Virus record (IMG/VR): IMGVR_UViG_3300027736_000047
Location: 1 to 62,193 of that record
Reading direction: 5' to 3' (one strand)
Source: a virus
Length of the DNA: 62,193 nt
Below the pieces are notes generated by a model, which saw only the letters and a program-made list of their open reading frames with translations, ran no database searches and had not been told where the DNA came from. Of this stretch, positions 44,036-51,604 are shown in pieces. Positions within the stretch are counted from its first letter, which is position 1; every line of letters starts with the position of its first letter. The position numbers were made by a program, and so were the translations under genes.

Positions 44036-44276
44036 AAATAAAAAGTTTATAGTTAATGATACTGATTGGGCACACACACTTGAAAAAGGTGTAGAAGATT
44101 ACACCGACATGTTGTTTGAAGCCGTGTGGGAAGGAAGTGATGATGTAGTTCCAGAAACACTTTCTGGAGAATTATTCTGCGGTTGTAGTCAGTGCTTCTG
44201 GCGTGAAACATTTTTCTATCTTGTTCCTCATTTGCTGGAGGGCTATGAGAACGGCAAGATAGAACTTGAAGACTAA
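44028..44276 (+). CDS. Small Cys-containing protein
   Basis: 82 residues from ATG 44028, 8 nt inside the recombinase end. FCGCSQCFWRETFFYLVPHL (about 52-71) has Cys-x-Cys-x-x-Cys, suggesting metal binding with other ligands; the rest is acidic (EGSDDVVPETLSG). Unrecognised. It overlaps the next gene, which starts at a TTG. Confidence 0.5.
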   Translation: MIENKKFIVNDTDWAHTLEKGVEDYTDMLFEAVWEGSDDVVPETLSGELFCGCSQCFWRETFFYLVPHLLEGYENGKIELED

Positions 44277-44583
44277 AGGACAAAAAGAATCTCAGAAGCA
44301 CGAGAAAAGACTCGCTAAAAAAATTGGCGGTTCTCGTAACGCAGCATCTGGGGCTCTTTGGTCAAGAAAGGGTGATGTACGATCAGCCGACCTGCTGATT
44401 GAACATAAGTGGACTGGTAAAAAACAGACTACAATAAAATCCGATGTCTTAAAGAAAATAGTAAGAGAGGCAATACTTGATGGAAGAATGCCAGTACTCG
44501 GTATCCATCTTGATGGGAAGAATTACGTGATTCTTCTTGAAGACGACTTCATGGAAATGCGAGACAAGATCAAGGATGCCTAA
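44266..44583 (+). CDS. PD-(D/E)XK nuclease, Holliday-resolvase-like
   Basis: 105 residues. SRNAASGALWSRKGDVRSAD, then LLIEHKWTGKKQTTIKSDVL form the D-x(n)-E-x-K nuclease core (Asp in GDVRSAD, Glu-His-Lys) with a basic N-terminus (KESQKHEKRLAKKIGG). Such small PD-(D/E)XK proteins in actinophages are annotated as Holliday junction resolvases. TTG 44266 is the only start that keeps the whole domain. The window has a second resolvase candidate (RuvC-like, 47.1 kb). Confidence 0.65.
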   Translation: MKTKGQKESQKHEKRLAKKIGGSRNAASGALWSRKGDVRSADLLIEHKWTGKKQTTIKSDVLKKIVREAILDGRMPVLGIHLDGKNYVILLEDDFMEMRDKIKDA

Positions 44584-44586
44584 CAC

Positions 44587-44910
44587 ATGGACGAACCAGA
44601 ATACTCCTGGAGATATAAAGCAAGATGCTCAGGTCAAGATACCGACATCTTCTACCCTCCTCGTGATAAAGAACAGTACAAAACAATTGCTGATCAAGCC
44701 AAGTCATTCTGTCTTGGTGATACAGGAAAGAACCACTGTCCAGTACGTGCCGAATGTTTATGGGACGCAGTCAAAAGAGATGAGCCACACGGGATCTGGG
44801 GTGGGTTAAGCCACAGAGAACGTAATGCCTTAATGCGAAAGTGGCAAAAGAGTTACAAAAAGAAACTGTCCCTAAAAGAATTTATTTTCAGTAAAGACAA
44901 GGAATACTAA
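44587..44910 (+). CDS. WhiB-family regulator with unusual Cys spacing
   Basis: 107 residues. Cys14, Cys42, Cys51 and Cys57 with CPVRAEC and the GIWGGLS tryptophan-glycine turn (69-75), then HRERNALMRKWQ, define a WhiB-like [4Fe-4S] DNA-binding regulator. In the usual family the second and third Cys are Cys-x-x-Cys; here eight residues lie between them (LGDTGKNH). Family knowledge: Wbl proteins bind the primary sigma factor and are essentially actinobacterial. A basic C-terminal tail (KKKLSLKE) may bind DNA. It probably redirects host or phage transcription. Confidence 0.9.
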   Translation: MDEPEYSWRYKARCSGQDTDIFYPPRDKEQYKTIADQAKSFCLGDTGKNHCPVRAECLWDAVKRDEPHGIWGGLSHRERNALMRKWQKSYKKKLSLKEFIFSKDKEY

Positions 44911-45738
44911 ATGGTACAGAAGACAGAGTTACAGAAGTTCTTAGATACCAAGAAGGCTGATACACGTCTTATAGGTGAGATAGAGCGTCACCTAATGAGA
45001 CAACCAGAGTCAGACCGACGCACCGATGTACTGCACCCCTCAGAGATGATTAAGGGTGATTGGTGTCATAAGTATTCCTATTACCTATTAAAGGGTGGTA
45101 AATCAAAGAAAGAAAAACCTAACCTTCGTCTTCAGAATATCTTTGATGAGGGTCATTACATCCATGCCAAGTGGCAGAATCGATTATCAGATATGGGTGT
45201 GCTTTTTGGCCGTTGGGAGGGTCTAACTGGAAGTGGTTGGGATGTCTCTTCTAATGTAGATACAGATATACATGACTATCAAGAGGTACCCCTCGTTCAT
45301 GAGCCACTTCGTATTCATGGTCACGCAGATGGTTGGGTTAAGGGATTGGGAGATGACTGCTTGATAGAAATTAAATCAATTGGTGCTGGCACTCTGCGGT
45401 TTGAGTCTCCAGAACTTTTGTACGAGGCCGATGGTGATGTAACTAAGGCGTGGAAGAATATCCGTCGTCCATTTCGTAGCCACTTACTTCAAGGGCAGAT
45501 GTATTTGGAATTGGCTAAACGGCAATTTGGAGAAGAAGCCCCTGATGAAATAGTTTTTATTTATGAATTAAAAGCAGATCAAGATTACAAAGAGTTCACA
45601 GTTAAAGCGGACTATGAAATTGTTGAAAGAATCTTTTTGGCTGCTAAAAAAGTTGTTGATGCTGTTGAAGCAGGTGCAATGCCAGAGTGTAATATTTCAC
45701 CTAAAGGATGTAAGTCCTGTTTTTCAGTAGGAGAGTAA
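44911..45738 (+). CDS. Cas4/RecB-like nuclease with Fe-S-type Cys
   Basis: 275 residues. HPSEMIKGDWCHKYSYYLL contains Cys52 and the N-terminal helix; GHADGWV plus CLIEIKSIGAG gives the D and E-x-K catalytic residues; LLQGQMYLELAKRQFG is the QhxxY-type motif. Cys260, Cys267 and Cys270 near the end (CNISPKGCKSC) with Cys52 make the four-Cys Fe-S set of Cas4/AddB-type nucleases. It likely resects DNA ends for the RecA-like recombinase. No CRISPR array is present. Confidence 0.82.
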   Translation: MVQKTELQKFLDTKKADTRLIGEIERHLMRQPESDRRTDVLHPSEMIKGDWCHKYSYYLLKGGKSKKEKPNLRLQNIFDEGHYIHAKWQNRLSDMGVLFGRWEGLTGSGWDVSSNVDTDIHDYQEVPLVHEPLRIHGHADGWVKGLGDDCLIEIKSIGAGTLRFESPELLYEADGDVTKAWKNIRRPFRSHLLQGQMYLELAKRQFGEEAPDEIVFIYELKADQDYKEFTVKADYEIVERIFLAAKKVVDAVEAGAMPECNISPKGCKSCFSVGE

Positions 45739-46202
45739 TGAACGAGATAGATGTGTTAATGAATAGGGGTCTTGCCCTTCCTAAACCACAGTACGAACAA
45801 GCAGTGCTACCCCCAGATATCACCGACCTTAGTAGCGAAGATTTGGCTGTGATGTTTACCACACTTACTGGATGGGCCGATTACTTTGCTTCACAGTTAG
45901 TGCAGGCTCAACTGCGTGAGCGTGAGGCTCAGAGAGCCTTAGACCTGGCTGAGAATAAGTTACTTATAACTAAAATGGGAACAGCCTCTAAAGGCTCAAC
46001 GGTAAGTTTAGCCAAGGCTCAAATTGCAACCGATCCAGAAATTCTTAAATTAGGAGATACCAATGAGGAACGGTATGCTTATCGTAAGATCTTAGAGATG
46101 ATGCTTTCAAATCAAGAACGAGACATCACTTTAGTTTCGAGGGAAATAACACGGAGAACAAACGAGTCCCGAATGGGACGGAGGGATACATTCATAACAT
46201 GA
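45738..46202 (+). CDS. Unrecognised helical protein
   Basis: 154 residues. Most of it is helical: SSEDLAVMFTTLTGWADYFA, QAQLREREAQRALDLAENKL (coiled-coil-like), EERYAYRKILEMMLSNQERD, then Arg-rich SREITRRTNESRMGRRDTF. Its overlap of 1 nt with the nuclease and 4 nt with the next gene suggests a role in the same operon. It could be a small structural or accessory DNA-repair factor; unknown. Confidence 0.5.
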   Translation: MNEIDVLMNRGLALPKPQYEQAVLPPDITDLSSEDLAVMFTTLTGWADYFASQLVQAQLREREAQRALDLAENKLLITKMGTASKGSTVSLAKAQIATDPEILKLGDTNEERYAYRKILEMMLSNQERDITLVSREITRRTNESRMGRRDTFIT

Positions 46203-46894
46203 AAAAAATAATCAATATCTTATTAGCCACACTTTTAGTAACTGGTGTGTCAACAATATCTGCACATGCAGATGAAAATCAAGCAACTTATGCTGTTGTT
46301 AATTCTGCTGGAGTTGTAACAAATATTATTGTTTGTGGTCCTGCAGTATGTGGACCTAATGGTTCTTGGAATGGGACAATGCCAAGTGATACACCTTGGG
46401 CTGGTCAAAAACTAGTACTTCAAGTTCCTGTAAATACAGTTACTGGACAAAGTCAGGGCGGTTATCTTGGTACTCCAAGTAATCCAGTTACCTATAATTC
46501 ACAAACGCAGGTGTTTGCTCAAGGTTCCGCAAGTACACCCATGACAGTAACAAAAATTGAAACTGTTGATAATGCAACTGTTTTAGCAACAATTCAATCT
46601 AACACAGTTACATTTGGTCCTAATAACGTTGTAAATAATCAAATGCAATTTACTCCTGTAGTAACGCCAACTACTGGAGCAATCATCTCTGCAACTCAAA
46701 CAACTGGTGAAACTCGTACAGTTACGAGTGAAACTGGGGTTGTAACAACTGAACTTGTTGTAACTACTGAAAACCAATCTTTTACAGCACCGCAAACTCG
46801 TGACCAAATTGCAGTGGCTGTACAAGAGAAGTCTTTACTGCAACGACGCTTAGACAGAATATACGTAATGCTTAGAGGTTGGGTTCTTGACTAA
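46199..46894 (+). CDS. Secreted protein with Sec signal peptide
   Basis: 231 residues. Clear signal peptide: MKKIINILLATLLVTGVSTI, then cleavage after SAHA before Asp25. The mature part is Thr/Val/Asn/Gln-rich beta sequence starting ENQATYAVVNSAGVVTNIIV with a CGPAVCG pair, and a C-terminal helix SLLQRRLDRIYVMLRGWVLD. The first repeat-like domain (VVNSAGVVTNIIVCG) resembles surface or fibre-like modules. A secreted product within a replication block is unusual; it might modify the host envelope or block superinfection (inference). Confidence 0.65.
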   Translation: MKKIINILLATLLVTGVSTISAHADENQATYAVVNSAGVVTNIIVCGPAVCGPNGSWNGTMPSDTPWAGQKLVLQVPVNTVTGQSQGGYLGTPSNPVTYNSQTQVFAQGSASTPMTVTKIETVDNATVLATIQSNTVTFGPNNVVNNQMQFTPVVTPTTGAIISATQTTGETRTVTSETGVVTTELVVTTENQSFTAPQTRDQIAVAVQEKSLLQRRLDRIYVMLRGWVLD

Positions 46895-47183
46895 TAATAT
46901 GGATGAATCTGTTCTTGAAGAAGCACAGAGACTGATAACGGGTGATCGTAATAAGTCTTACGACCACCCGTTAGACAATTTTAATCGCATTGCTAAAGGT
47001 TGGGAAGTTATTTTTGGTACAGATGTAACAGAGGAACAAGTTGGATTAGCAATGGCTTGGGTAAAAATTTGTCGTGAAGTTTATCAACAAAAAAGAGACA
47101 ACCTAGTTGATGGGGCGGGTTATCTAGGGACTGTGCAAATGGTCATAGATGAAAGAGAACGCCGTGCCAACAAAAGCGATTGA
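46887..47183 (+). CDS. Conserved phage protein, DUF6378-like
   Basis: 98 residues. LEEAQRLITGDRNKSYDHPL, then NFNRIAKGWEVIFGTDVTEE, MAWVKICREVYQQKRDNLVD and GYLGTVQMVIDERERR follow the small helical phage family I know as DUF6378 (related in style to MazG-like all-alpha proteins with Asp/Glu/His pairs). TTG 46887 is 8 nt after GAGG; ATG 46899 is the alternative start without a good ribosome site. Confidence 0.65.
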   Translation: MTNNMDESVLEEAQRLITGDRNKSYDHPLDNFNRIAKGWEVIFGTDVTEEQVGLAMAWVKICREVYQQKRDNLVDGAGYLGTVQMVIDERERRANKSD

Positions 47184-47751
47184 TGGAAAGTTACCACAAA
47201 ACTGTAGCGTAACAATAGGAATAGATCAATCACTGACTGGATTTGCTTTAACTGCACTTCAGTTTGATGATCCAACAAAATATATGACTTGGGTTTATAA
47301 ATCCCCTTACTTTGGTATTGAAAGATTGGCTGATATTAGGCAATGGTTAATTGATCATTTTAATTATTTAAAAGAAAACAAAAACATAATTTTAGATTTG
47401 GCAATGGAAGGAACCGTACTCGCTAGTCATGCAGCCCTTGTTTTAGGAGAGTTATCGGCTGCAGTTAGATTAACTATCTTTGATTATTTTGAAGAAGGTG
47501 ATCCTAGAAGATACCCCTTAAAAGTTCCTCCTATGACCCTTAAAAAATTTGCAGCAGGCAAAGGAAACGCCAAAAAACAAGAGATGTTGCTACAAATATA
47601 CAAGCGATGGGGCATAGAGTTTAATGATGATAATGCTGCAGATTCTTACGCTCTTGCAAGGCTCTTAGGAAAAAACTTCTATAACGAGGTTGAGAAGGCA
47701 GTTGCCGAACAAATGAAAGATTCTAAATACAGAGACCAACCTCGTCTTTAG
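47149..47751 (+). CDS. RuvC-like Holliday junction endonuclease
   Basis: 200 residues. Retroviral-integrase-fold motifs: VTIGIDQSLTGFALTAL (first Asp, about 26), LDLAMEGTVLASHAALVLGE (Glu), PPMTLKKFAAGKGNAKKQEM (basic helix) and NDDNAADSYALARLLG (final acidic pair). This matches RuvC-type resolvases. Start ATG 47149 overlaps the previous gene by 35 nt; GTG 47164 is possible. It would resolve branched DNA before packaging. Confidence 0.8.
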   Translation: MKENAVPTKAIDGKLPQNCSVTIGIDQSLTGFALTALQFDDPTKYMTWVYKSPYFGIERLADIRQWLIDHFNYLKENKNIILDLAMEGTVLASHAALVLGELSAAVRLTIFDYFEEGDPRRYPLKVPPMTLKKFAAGKGNAKKQEMLLQIYKRWGIEFNDDNAADSYALARLLGKNFYNEVEKAVAEQMKDSKYRDQPRL

Positions 47752-47804
47752 CCTTACCCTTTATGCTAGGAGCGGCACATCAACTCGAACCAAAGGACTA
47801 ACAA
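47752..47804 (+). promoter_or_regulatory. Possible promoter region of the accessory array
   Basis: The gap holds CTTACCCTTTATGCTAGG (47753-47770). A very similar string, TTTACCCTTTATCCTTTCTA, starts at 56873 upstream of the ribonucleotide reductase gene. The shared TTACCCTTTATnCT in two of the few non-coding gaps suggests a common promoter element. Confidence 0.4.
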
Positions 47805-48098
47805 TTGAATACAGAATCCGTAGCACTTCCTGCTGAAGAACCCTTTTTAAGAGTAAGCGCAAGTTCAAATCCTCAGAGCGTTGCATCAGCAATAGCCCAC
47901 GCAATTTATGATAAACACGAAGTTAAGTTACGTGCTGTCGGTGCTGGAGCGGTAAACCAAGCGGTTAAGGCAATTGCAATTTCTCGTGGCTATGTAGCCC
48001 CTAGAGGTTTAGATTTAACCTGTAAACCTGGATTTACAACCATTCAAAGCCGTGACGGAGAAATTTCCGCCATTGTATTCGCCATTACAGCAAGTTAA
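47805..48098 (+). CDS. SpoVS-like Alba-fold protein
   Basis: 97 residues. FLRVSASSNPQSVASAIAHA, then KLRAVGAGAVNQAVKAIAIS and RGYVAPRGLDLTCKPGF match stage V sporulation protein S closely, including the GAGAVNQAVKA helix of its Alba-like fold. SpoVS proteins bind nucleic acid and affect septation and sporulation. Start is TTG 47805 after AAAGGA (47792-47797). At the head of the accessory array, it may regulate nucleoid or transcription. Confidence 0.8.
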   Translation: MNTESVALPAEEPFLRVSASSNPQSVASAIAHAIYDKHEVKLRAVGAGAVNQAVKAIAISRGYVAPRGLDLTCKPGFTTIQSRDGEISAIVFAITAS

Positions 48099-48135
48099 AA
48101 AAGACCTATCCTTAGACATACCGTAAGGAGTAACT

Positions 48136-48552
48136 ATGGCAACTTGGACATCATTAGGTCACGCAATGCGTCGTCGCATGGGTGCACCTTCAAACCATCT
48201 AGAGTCAGCAGGTAAAAAAATGAGTAAAGAATTATCACCAGAACAGGTAGTTGCATCTGGAGCCCGTGCTTACATGGGTAGCGATGCTTATAAGTTTAAC
48301 AATGCAAGTGGAACTCCTGCTGTTGGCAAACTAATGCCAAAAAAGAGTACACAAGCAGCAGATCCAACAATTAATAATAAAGCAAATCGTACAAACATTG
48401 AACGTGCTGGTGCTCAATATCGCATCACTGCAAAAATGCCAGCGCAAACTTCTCCAGAAGCAGGCGCAACAATGATGAATGCACGCACAATCCCCTCTGT
48501 TGTTGGACGTCAAAATCCTAACTTCCAAGGTGGAATGGGCGACTCTTACTAA
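48136..48552 (+). CDS. Accessory-array protein, unrecognised
   Basis: 138 residues. MATWTSLGHAMRRRMGAPSN, then SPEQVVASGARAYMGSDAYK and an Asn/Ala/Thr-rich chain with ADPTINNKANRTNIERAGAQ; ends FQGGMGDSY. Low hydrophobicity and repeated Asn/Gly/Ala suggest a partly disordered protein. AAGGAG precedes ATG 48136. It opens a series of similar unstructured small proteins. Confidence 0.5.
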   Translation: MATWTSLGHAMRRRMGAPSNHLESAGKKMSKELSPEQVVASGARAYMGSDAYKFNNASGTPAVGKLMPKKSTQAADPTINNKANRTNIERAGAQYRITAKMPAQTSPEAGATMMNARTIPSVVGRQNPNFQGGMGDSY

Positions 48553-48553
48553 T

Positions 48554-48817
48554 ATGCCATTGTCGAATTCACAATTCGGCGGTAGCAGTACGTACTCTTC
48601 AATGGCAGATACGCCAGATGTAGAAGCGCCGCTTTCATTAAGTTCAAAGACAATGGGTTCTACTGCGGCTGCAACTGCATGGAGAAATAGATCATTAAAT
48701 AAAGGTAATCCATTATCTCTATCAAATAAAACAATGGGCACTACATTTAATTGGGATGATACTTCTGCTCCTTCATCAGTTCCTCAATCTGATAGAGGTG
48801 CTGGAAGAAATGCTTAG
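48554..48817 (+). CDS. Ser/Asn-rich protein with internal repeat
   Basis: 87 residues from ATG 48554. LSLSSKTMGST and LSLSNKTMGTT are an internal repeat; the remainder is Ser/Thr/Gly-rich, ending SDRGAGRNA. Probably disordered. No known family. It overlaps the following gene by 8 nt. Confidence 0.45.
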   Translation: MPLSNSQFGGSSTYSSMADTPDVEAPLSLSSKTMGSTAAATAWRNRSLNKGNPLSLSNKTMGTTFNWDDTSAPSSVPQSDRGAGRNA

Positions 48818-49385
48818 CAATGAACAATTTGCTGAATTAGCCAATAAAGGCGGAGCCAGTCGTAGTTTTTCTACATTTGAAACGCCAAAGGGTCCAGGAG
48901 TTATGGTTTCTATTCCTGGAAAAGAAAAAATTACAGACGCACCATTAACTTCAGATCAAGCAAATAGATTTAGAAAAGACCACGAAATATCTGCAACCAG
49001 TGATACCTATCAGGGTGCGTGGAAAAGTGGTAATAAAATTTTTCAAGATGTAAGTAAAAAACACACAAATCTTCCAGAGGCTCGTGCTGCTGGAGAAAAA
49101 AATAAACAAATTGCTGGTTATGATTTAGGTGGAACAGATAAACGTCGTATGGGTGGAGGAGACGTTTATTTTGGTCGTAAAGTTCCTGGTGTTGAATCTA
49201 ATCCAGAGTTTGTAGCAAGTGCACATGCAACCAGTGAAGTAGAAAGAATGTCGCCAAAACCAAAGGCTCAAGAATTTGCAGAACAAGCACAGATAAGCCG
49301 TGGTGCTACATATAAAGGAAAAAAGATTTCGGTAAATGAAGTGTATGGAACAATTGCAAAAAACCGTAGAAACAGAGGCGTCTAA
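48810..49385 (+). CDS. Accessory-array protein, unrecognised
   Basis: 191 residues from ATG 48810. It carries EQFAELANKGGASRSFSTFE, GPGVMVSIPGKEKI and DVYFGRKVPGVESNPEFVAS, then a basic end with NEVYGTIAKNRRNRGV. The FSTFETPKGPGVMVSIPG segment looks like a small beta domain. A similar pattern of name-less phage proteins occurs near toxin-like or virion-internal genes, but I cannot assign a role. Confidence 0.5.
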   Translation: MLSNEQFAELANKGGASRSFSTFETPKGPGVMVSIPGKEKITDAPLTSDQANRFRKDHEISATSDTYQGAWKSGNKIFQDVSKKHTNLPEARAAGEKNKQIAGYDLGGTDKRRMGGGDVYFGRKVPGVESNPEFVASAHATSEVERMSPKPKAQEFAEQAQISRGATYKGKKISVNEVYGTIAKNRRNRGV

Positions 49386-49918
49386 TGGCTGGCGGTTATA
49401 ATAACTTTTCACCGTCACAAAACTGGCAATCACTTGGTGGCGGAGGTCTTTACGGCTATAACAACCAGAGTGGTGCAGGAACCCCTATAGCACGTAGTGC
49501 AATTGATGAATCCCGTATGGGTATAGGTCGCATTCCTTCTGCAGAATATCCTGATGGTTATTTAGGAACAATCCGTTCTCGTCGTGATGATCGACTATTA
49601 GATTCAATTAAGAACCGTGTAAATCAAAAAGCATATCAGCGTGGTGTTCACAAAGGTGAACGCATTGAACCCTCTATGTATTACTGGCCAGAGGGTATGG
49701 ATCCATTGATGGGCATTACTCGTCAAATGAAAGCCGTTCCAACAAACGATAATGGTGCAATAACTTATATGATTCCTAAAAACGCACCTCAGACTCAATT
49801 AACTCCTGCTCCACACCTAGTTAATGATGGTAAAGCAAATACTGTTGCTGATCAACCTGGACAAATTGATGCACGTCGTAAAGCAATGCTTGCTTACTTA
49901 AGACCAGCGTGGTCATAG
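49385..49918 (+). CDS. Accessory-array protein, unrecognised
   Basis: 177 residues. The N-terminal 35 residues are Gly/Asn/Tyr/Ser-rich (YNNFSPSQNWQSLGGGGLYG), followed by RMGIGRIPSAEYPDGYLGTI, a basic helix DRLLDSIKNRVNQKAYQRGV and a Pro/Gln end. The composition fits a disordered or virion-associated protein. TAATG junction with the gene before, 1 nt gap to the next. Confidence 0.5.
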   Translation: MAGGYNNFSPSQNWQSLGGGGLYGYNNQSGAGTPIARSAIDESRMGIGRIPSAEYPDGYLGTIRSRRDDRLLDSIKNRVNQKAYQRGVHKGERIEPSMYYWPEGMDPLMGITRQMKAVPTNDNGAITYMIPKNAPQTQLTPAPHLVNDGKANTVADQPGQIDARRKAMLAYLRPAWS

Positions 49919-49919
49919 A

Positions 49920-50591
49920 ATGGCAAAATTTGGTGTAGATCCACATGGTCGTTGGGATAAAAACATTGCAGAATCTCAATTTAAAAGTCATGTAGACAAT
50001 ATTATAAATAAATACCGTGAAGCAACTCCAGCATTGCTTGAAGGGGGTCATCAATGGTATGCAAAAGCGCATGAAGAAGCAACCAAACTTGGTAAAGGTG
50101 ATACAAAACGTGGCGCAGGAATTATTGCGGCATTATCCCCATTAAGTGATTGGGATAGAAATGTTAGAGAAGCAAAAGAGTTAGTAAAGACTGGCGATGT
50201 TAAGAGCGCTCTTCTTCCAGCAAATGTTGCAAAGGCTCAAAGAATTCATGCAGGAGAACCACCAGAAGAAGTACTTGGTGGTCACAAAGTAACTAACTTT
50301 TTTCAAAATATACATGACCCAAGTAACACCTCACCAGTTACAATTGATCGTCATGCTTATGATATTGCAATGGGTAGACCATTTGCTGGAACAGGAAGAT
50401 CAAAAACTGCAGAAGATTTAAAAGTTCCAAGACAAACAGGAGTAATGTCTCAAGATTTAGGGTTAAGTTCAATGGGTCGATATCAACACTTTGTACATGC
50501 ATATCAACATGCCGCTGGCGAATTAGGGGTTGATGTTCCAAATAAAGCACAAGCAACTTCTTGGGTAACTCATAGAGGGGCAATAGGATGA
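49920..50591 (+). CDS. DUF7178-like helical protein
   Basis: 223 residues. The family pattern as I recall it: HQWYAKAHEEATKLGKGD, then RGAGIIAALSPLSDWDRNVR, AKAQRIHAGEPPEEVLGGHK, FFQNIHDPSNTSPVTIDRHA and GRYQHFVHAYQHAAGELGVD. The layout (GIIAALSP...W..N, G.K...F..NI, VTID.HA) is widespread in phages as DUF7178 and resembles helical DNA-glycosylase-like folds, with Lys (in GGHK) and Asp (VTID) in suggestive places. Enzymatic activity is not established. Confidence 0.6.
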   Translation: MAKFGVDPHGRWDKNIAESQFKSHVDNIINKYREATPALLEGGHQWYAKAHEEATKLGKGDTKRGAGIIAALSPLSDWDRNVREAKELVKTGDVKSALLPANVAKAQRIHAGEPPEEVLGGHKVTNFFQNIHDPSNTSPVTIDRHAYDIAMGRPFAGTGRSKTAEDLKVPRQTGVMSQDLGLSSMGRYQHFVHAYQHAAGELGVDVPNKAQATSWVTHRGAIG

Positions 50592-50950
50592 CACAATCAG
50601 TTGATGGCGTGTATGACCACACCAAACCTTGGCGTGCTCCACTAAAACCTGATCAAGTAGCAAAACGGTATTCTTACAATGGTCCATGGGCATCAAACAT
50701 GGAGAGATTAACTCAACAGGCTCTAATGGTTATGGCTATTCCTGGAAAAGATATTCAAGAGATGGTTAGACCACCACTACCTCAGATTCAATTATTTCCA
50801 GAAAGGTATGGCTACGGAGATCGCAGTCAACCTGGTATTGATGACATTGTAACTATCGACAGAAAGTATGCCGAACCAAGAGTATCCTGGTTCTCTGGCG
50901 GTGTTGCTGGTTATCAAGCAGCCGAACGAAACGCACTAGGGAGTAACTGA
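50588..50950 (+). CDS. Accessory-array protein, unrecognised
   Basis: 120 residues: KPWRAPLKPDQVAKRYSYNG, MERLTQQALMVMAIPGKDI, PQIQLFPERYGYGDRSQPGI, then PRVSWFSGGVAGYQAAERNA. Overlaps the DUF7178-like gene by 4 nt and the next by 1 nt. It may act with the upstream protein. No family recognised. Confidence 0.5.
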   Translation: MTQSVDGVYDHTKPWRAPLKPDQVAKRYSYNGPWASNMERLTQQALMVMAIPGKDIQEMVRPPLPQIQLFPERYGYGDRSQPGIDDIVTIDRKYAEPRVSWFSGGVAGYQAAERNALGSN

Positions 50951-51207
50951 TGCCAACTATAGTTCCTGATCGTGGTAATGATCCAAAACGTGTTCCTGGT
51001 TCATACATGAGTTTAGTTAATAAAGCAAAAAGTCAAACTCCACATACTCCTTTATATGGAAAAGCCTTAAAAACTTGGTCAAATGAAACTATTACTGGTG
51101 GAGAAAATCCAAAATGGAAATGCGACGCTTGTGGTAAAAAAGGCGCAAGTGATTACATGCCTGGTGGGCGTATGTGTAACGGCTGTGCAGATGAAAGAGG
51201 GTTTTAA
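50950..51207 (+). CDS. Zinc-binding protein with VPDRxND start
   Basis: 85 residues. It starts MPTIVPDRGNDPKRVPGSYM and carries a zinc pair KCDACGKKGASDYMPGGRMC followed by NGCADERGF. The N-terminal VPDRGNDPKR recurs as VPDRANDSKR in the gene at 51807, so the two look like paralogues. Function unknown. Confidence 0.6.
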   Translation: MPTIVPDRGNDPKRVPGSYMSLVNKAKSQTPHTPLYGKALKTWSNETITGGENPKWKCDACGKKGASDYMPGGRMCNGCADERGF

Positions 51208-51407
51208 TGGACGACGGGGATGGAATGATAACAATGGAGTTACAAGCCAAACAGATTGCAGAGAATGTTATGAATTATAATGGTTCAGCACCATGCCCTA
51301 CTTGTGGCGTTATCCTGAATCCAGTAGAGTTTATAGCAAATCGGGGTCACTGCATGTCCTGCTTAACTGACAGTAATTTACGAAAGATTAAGGGGAAAAT
51401 GGCATGA
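51207..51407 (+). CDS. Zinc-ribbon micro-protein
   Basis: 66 residues with PCPTCGVILNPVEFIANRGH and CMSCLTDSNLRK: two Cys-x-x-Cys knuckles. It starts MDDGDGMITMELQAKQIAEN. Overlaps the preceding gene (TAATGG) and the following one (4 nt). Confidence 0.55.
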   Translation: MDDGDGMITMELQAKQIAENVMNYNGSAPCPTCGVILNPVEFIANRGHCMSCLTDSNLRKIKGKMA

Positions 51408-51604
51408 TGTTATTTAATGATCGTAGAAGAACTCGCATTCAGAGTGCTAAAGAACGACAAAGGGTACATAATTTAGTCAGGGACACAGGTGAATATATTT
51501 CTTCTCCAGAAGGAAAATTTCCTGCATCTCGCAAAGAGCAGTACTCTCAATCTGCTCAAGCGGTAGATACCGTAATTGAGGCAAACAGAAAGAAGAAGAA
51601 ATAA
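51404..51604 (+). CDS. Basic helical micro-protein (FNDRR start)
   Basis: 66 residues, MMLFNDRRRTRIQSAKERQR, VHNLVRDTGEYISSPEG, ending in a helix with AQAVDTVIEANRKKKK. The FNDRR element recurs at the start of the gene at 51977 (MEFNDRRKY), hinting at duplication and divergence. Basic; possibly nucleic-acid binding. Confidence 0.5.
   Translation: MMLFNDRRRTRIQSAKERQRVHNLVRDTGEYISSPEGKFPASRKEQYSQSAQAVDTVIEANRKKKK

Noticed and set aside
44537-44809. Alternative frame overlapping the WhiB gene
   Set aside because: The WhiB frame has all family motifs; the alternative product is low-complexity and unlike any neighbour.
44911-45738. Cas4-like gene as part of a CRISPR-Cas system
   Set aside because: No cas1/cas2 or repeat array is present; neighbours are phage recombination genes, so a recombination nuclease is more likely.
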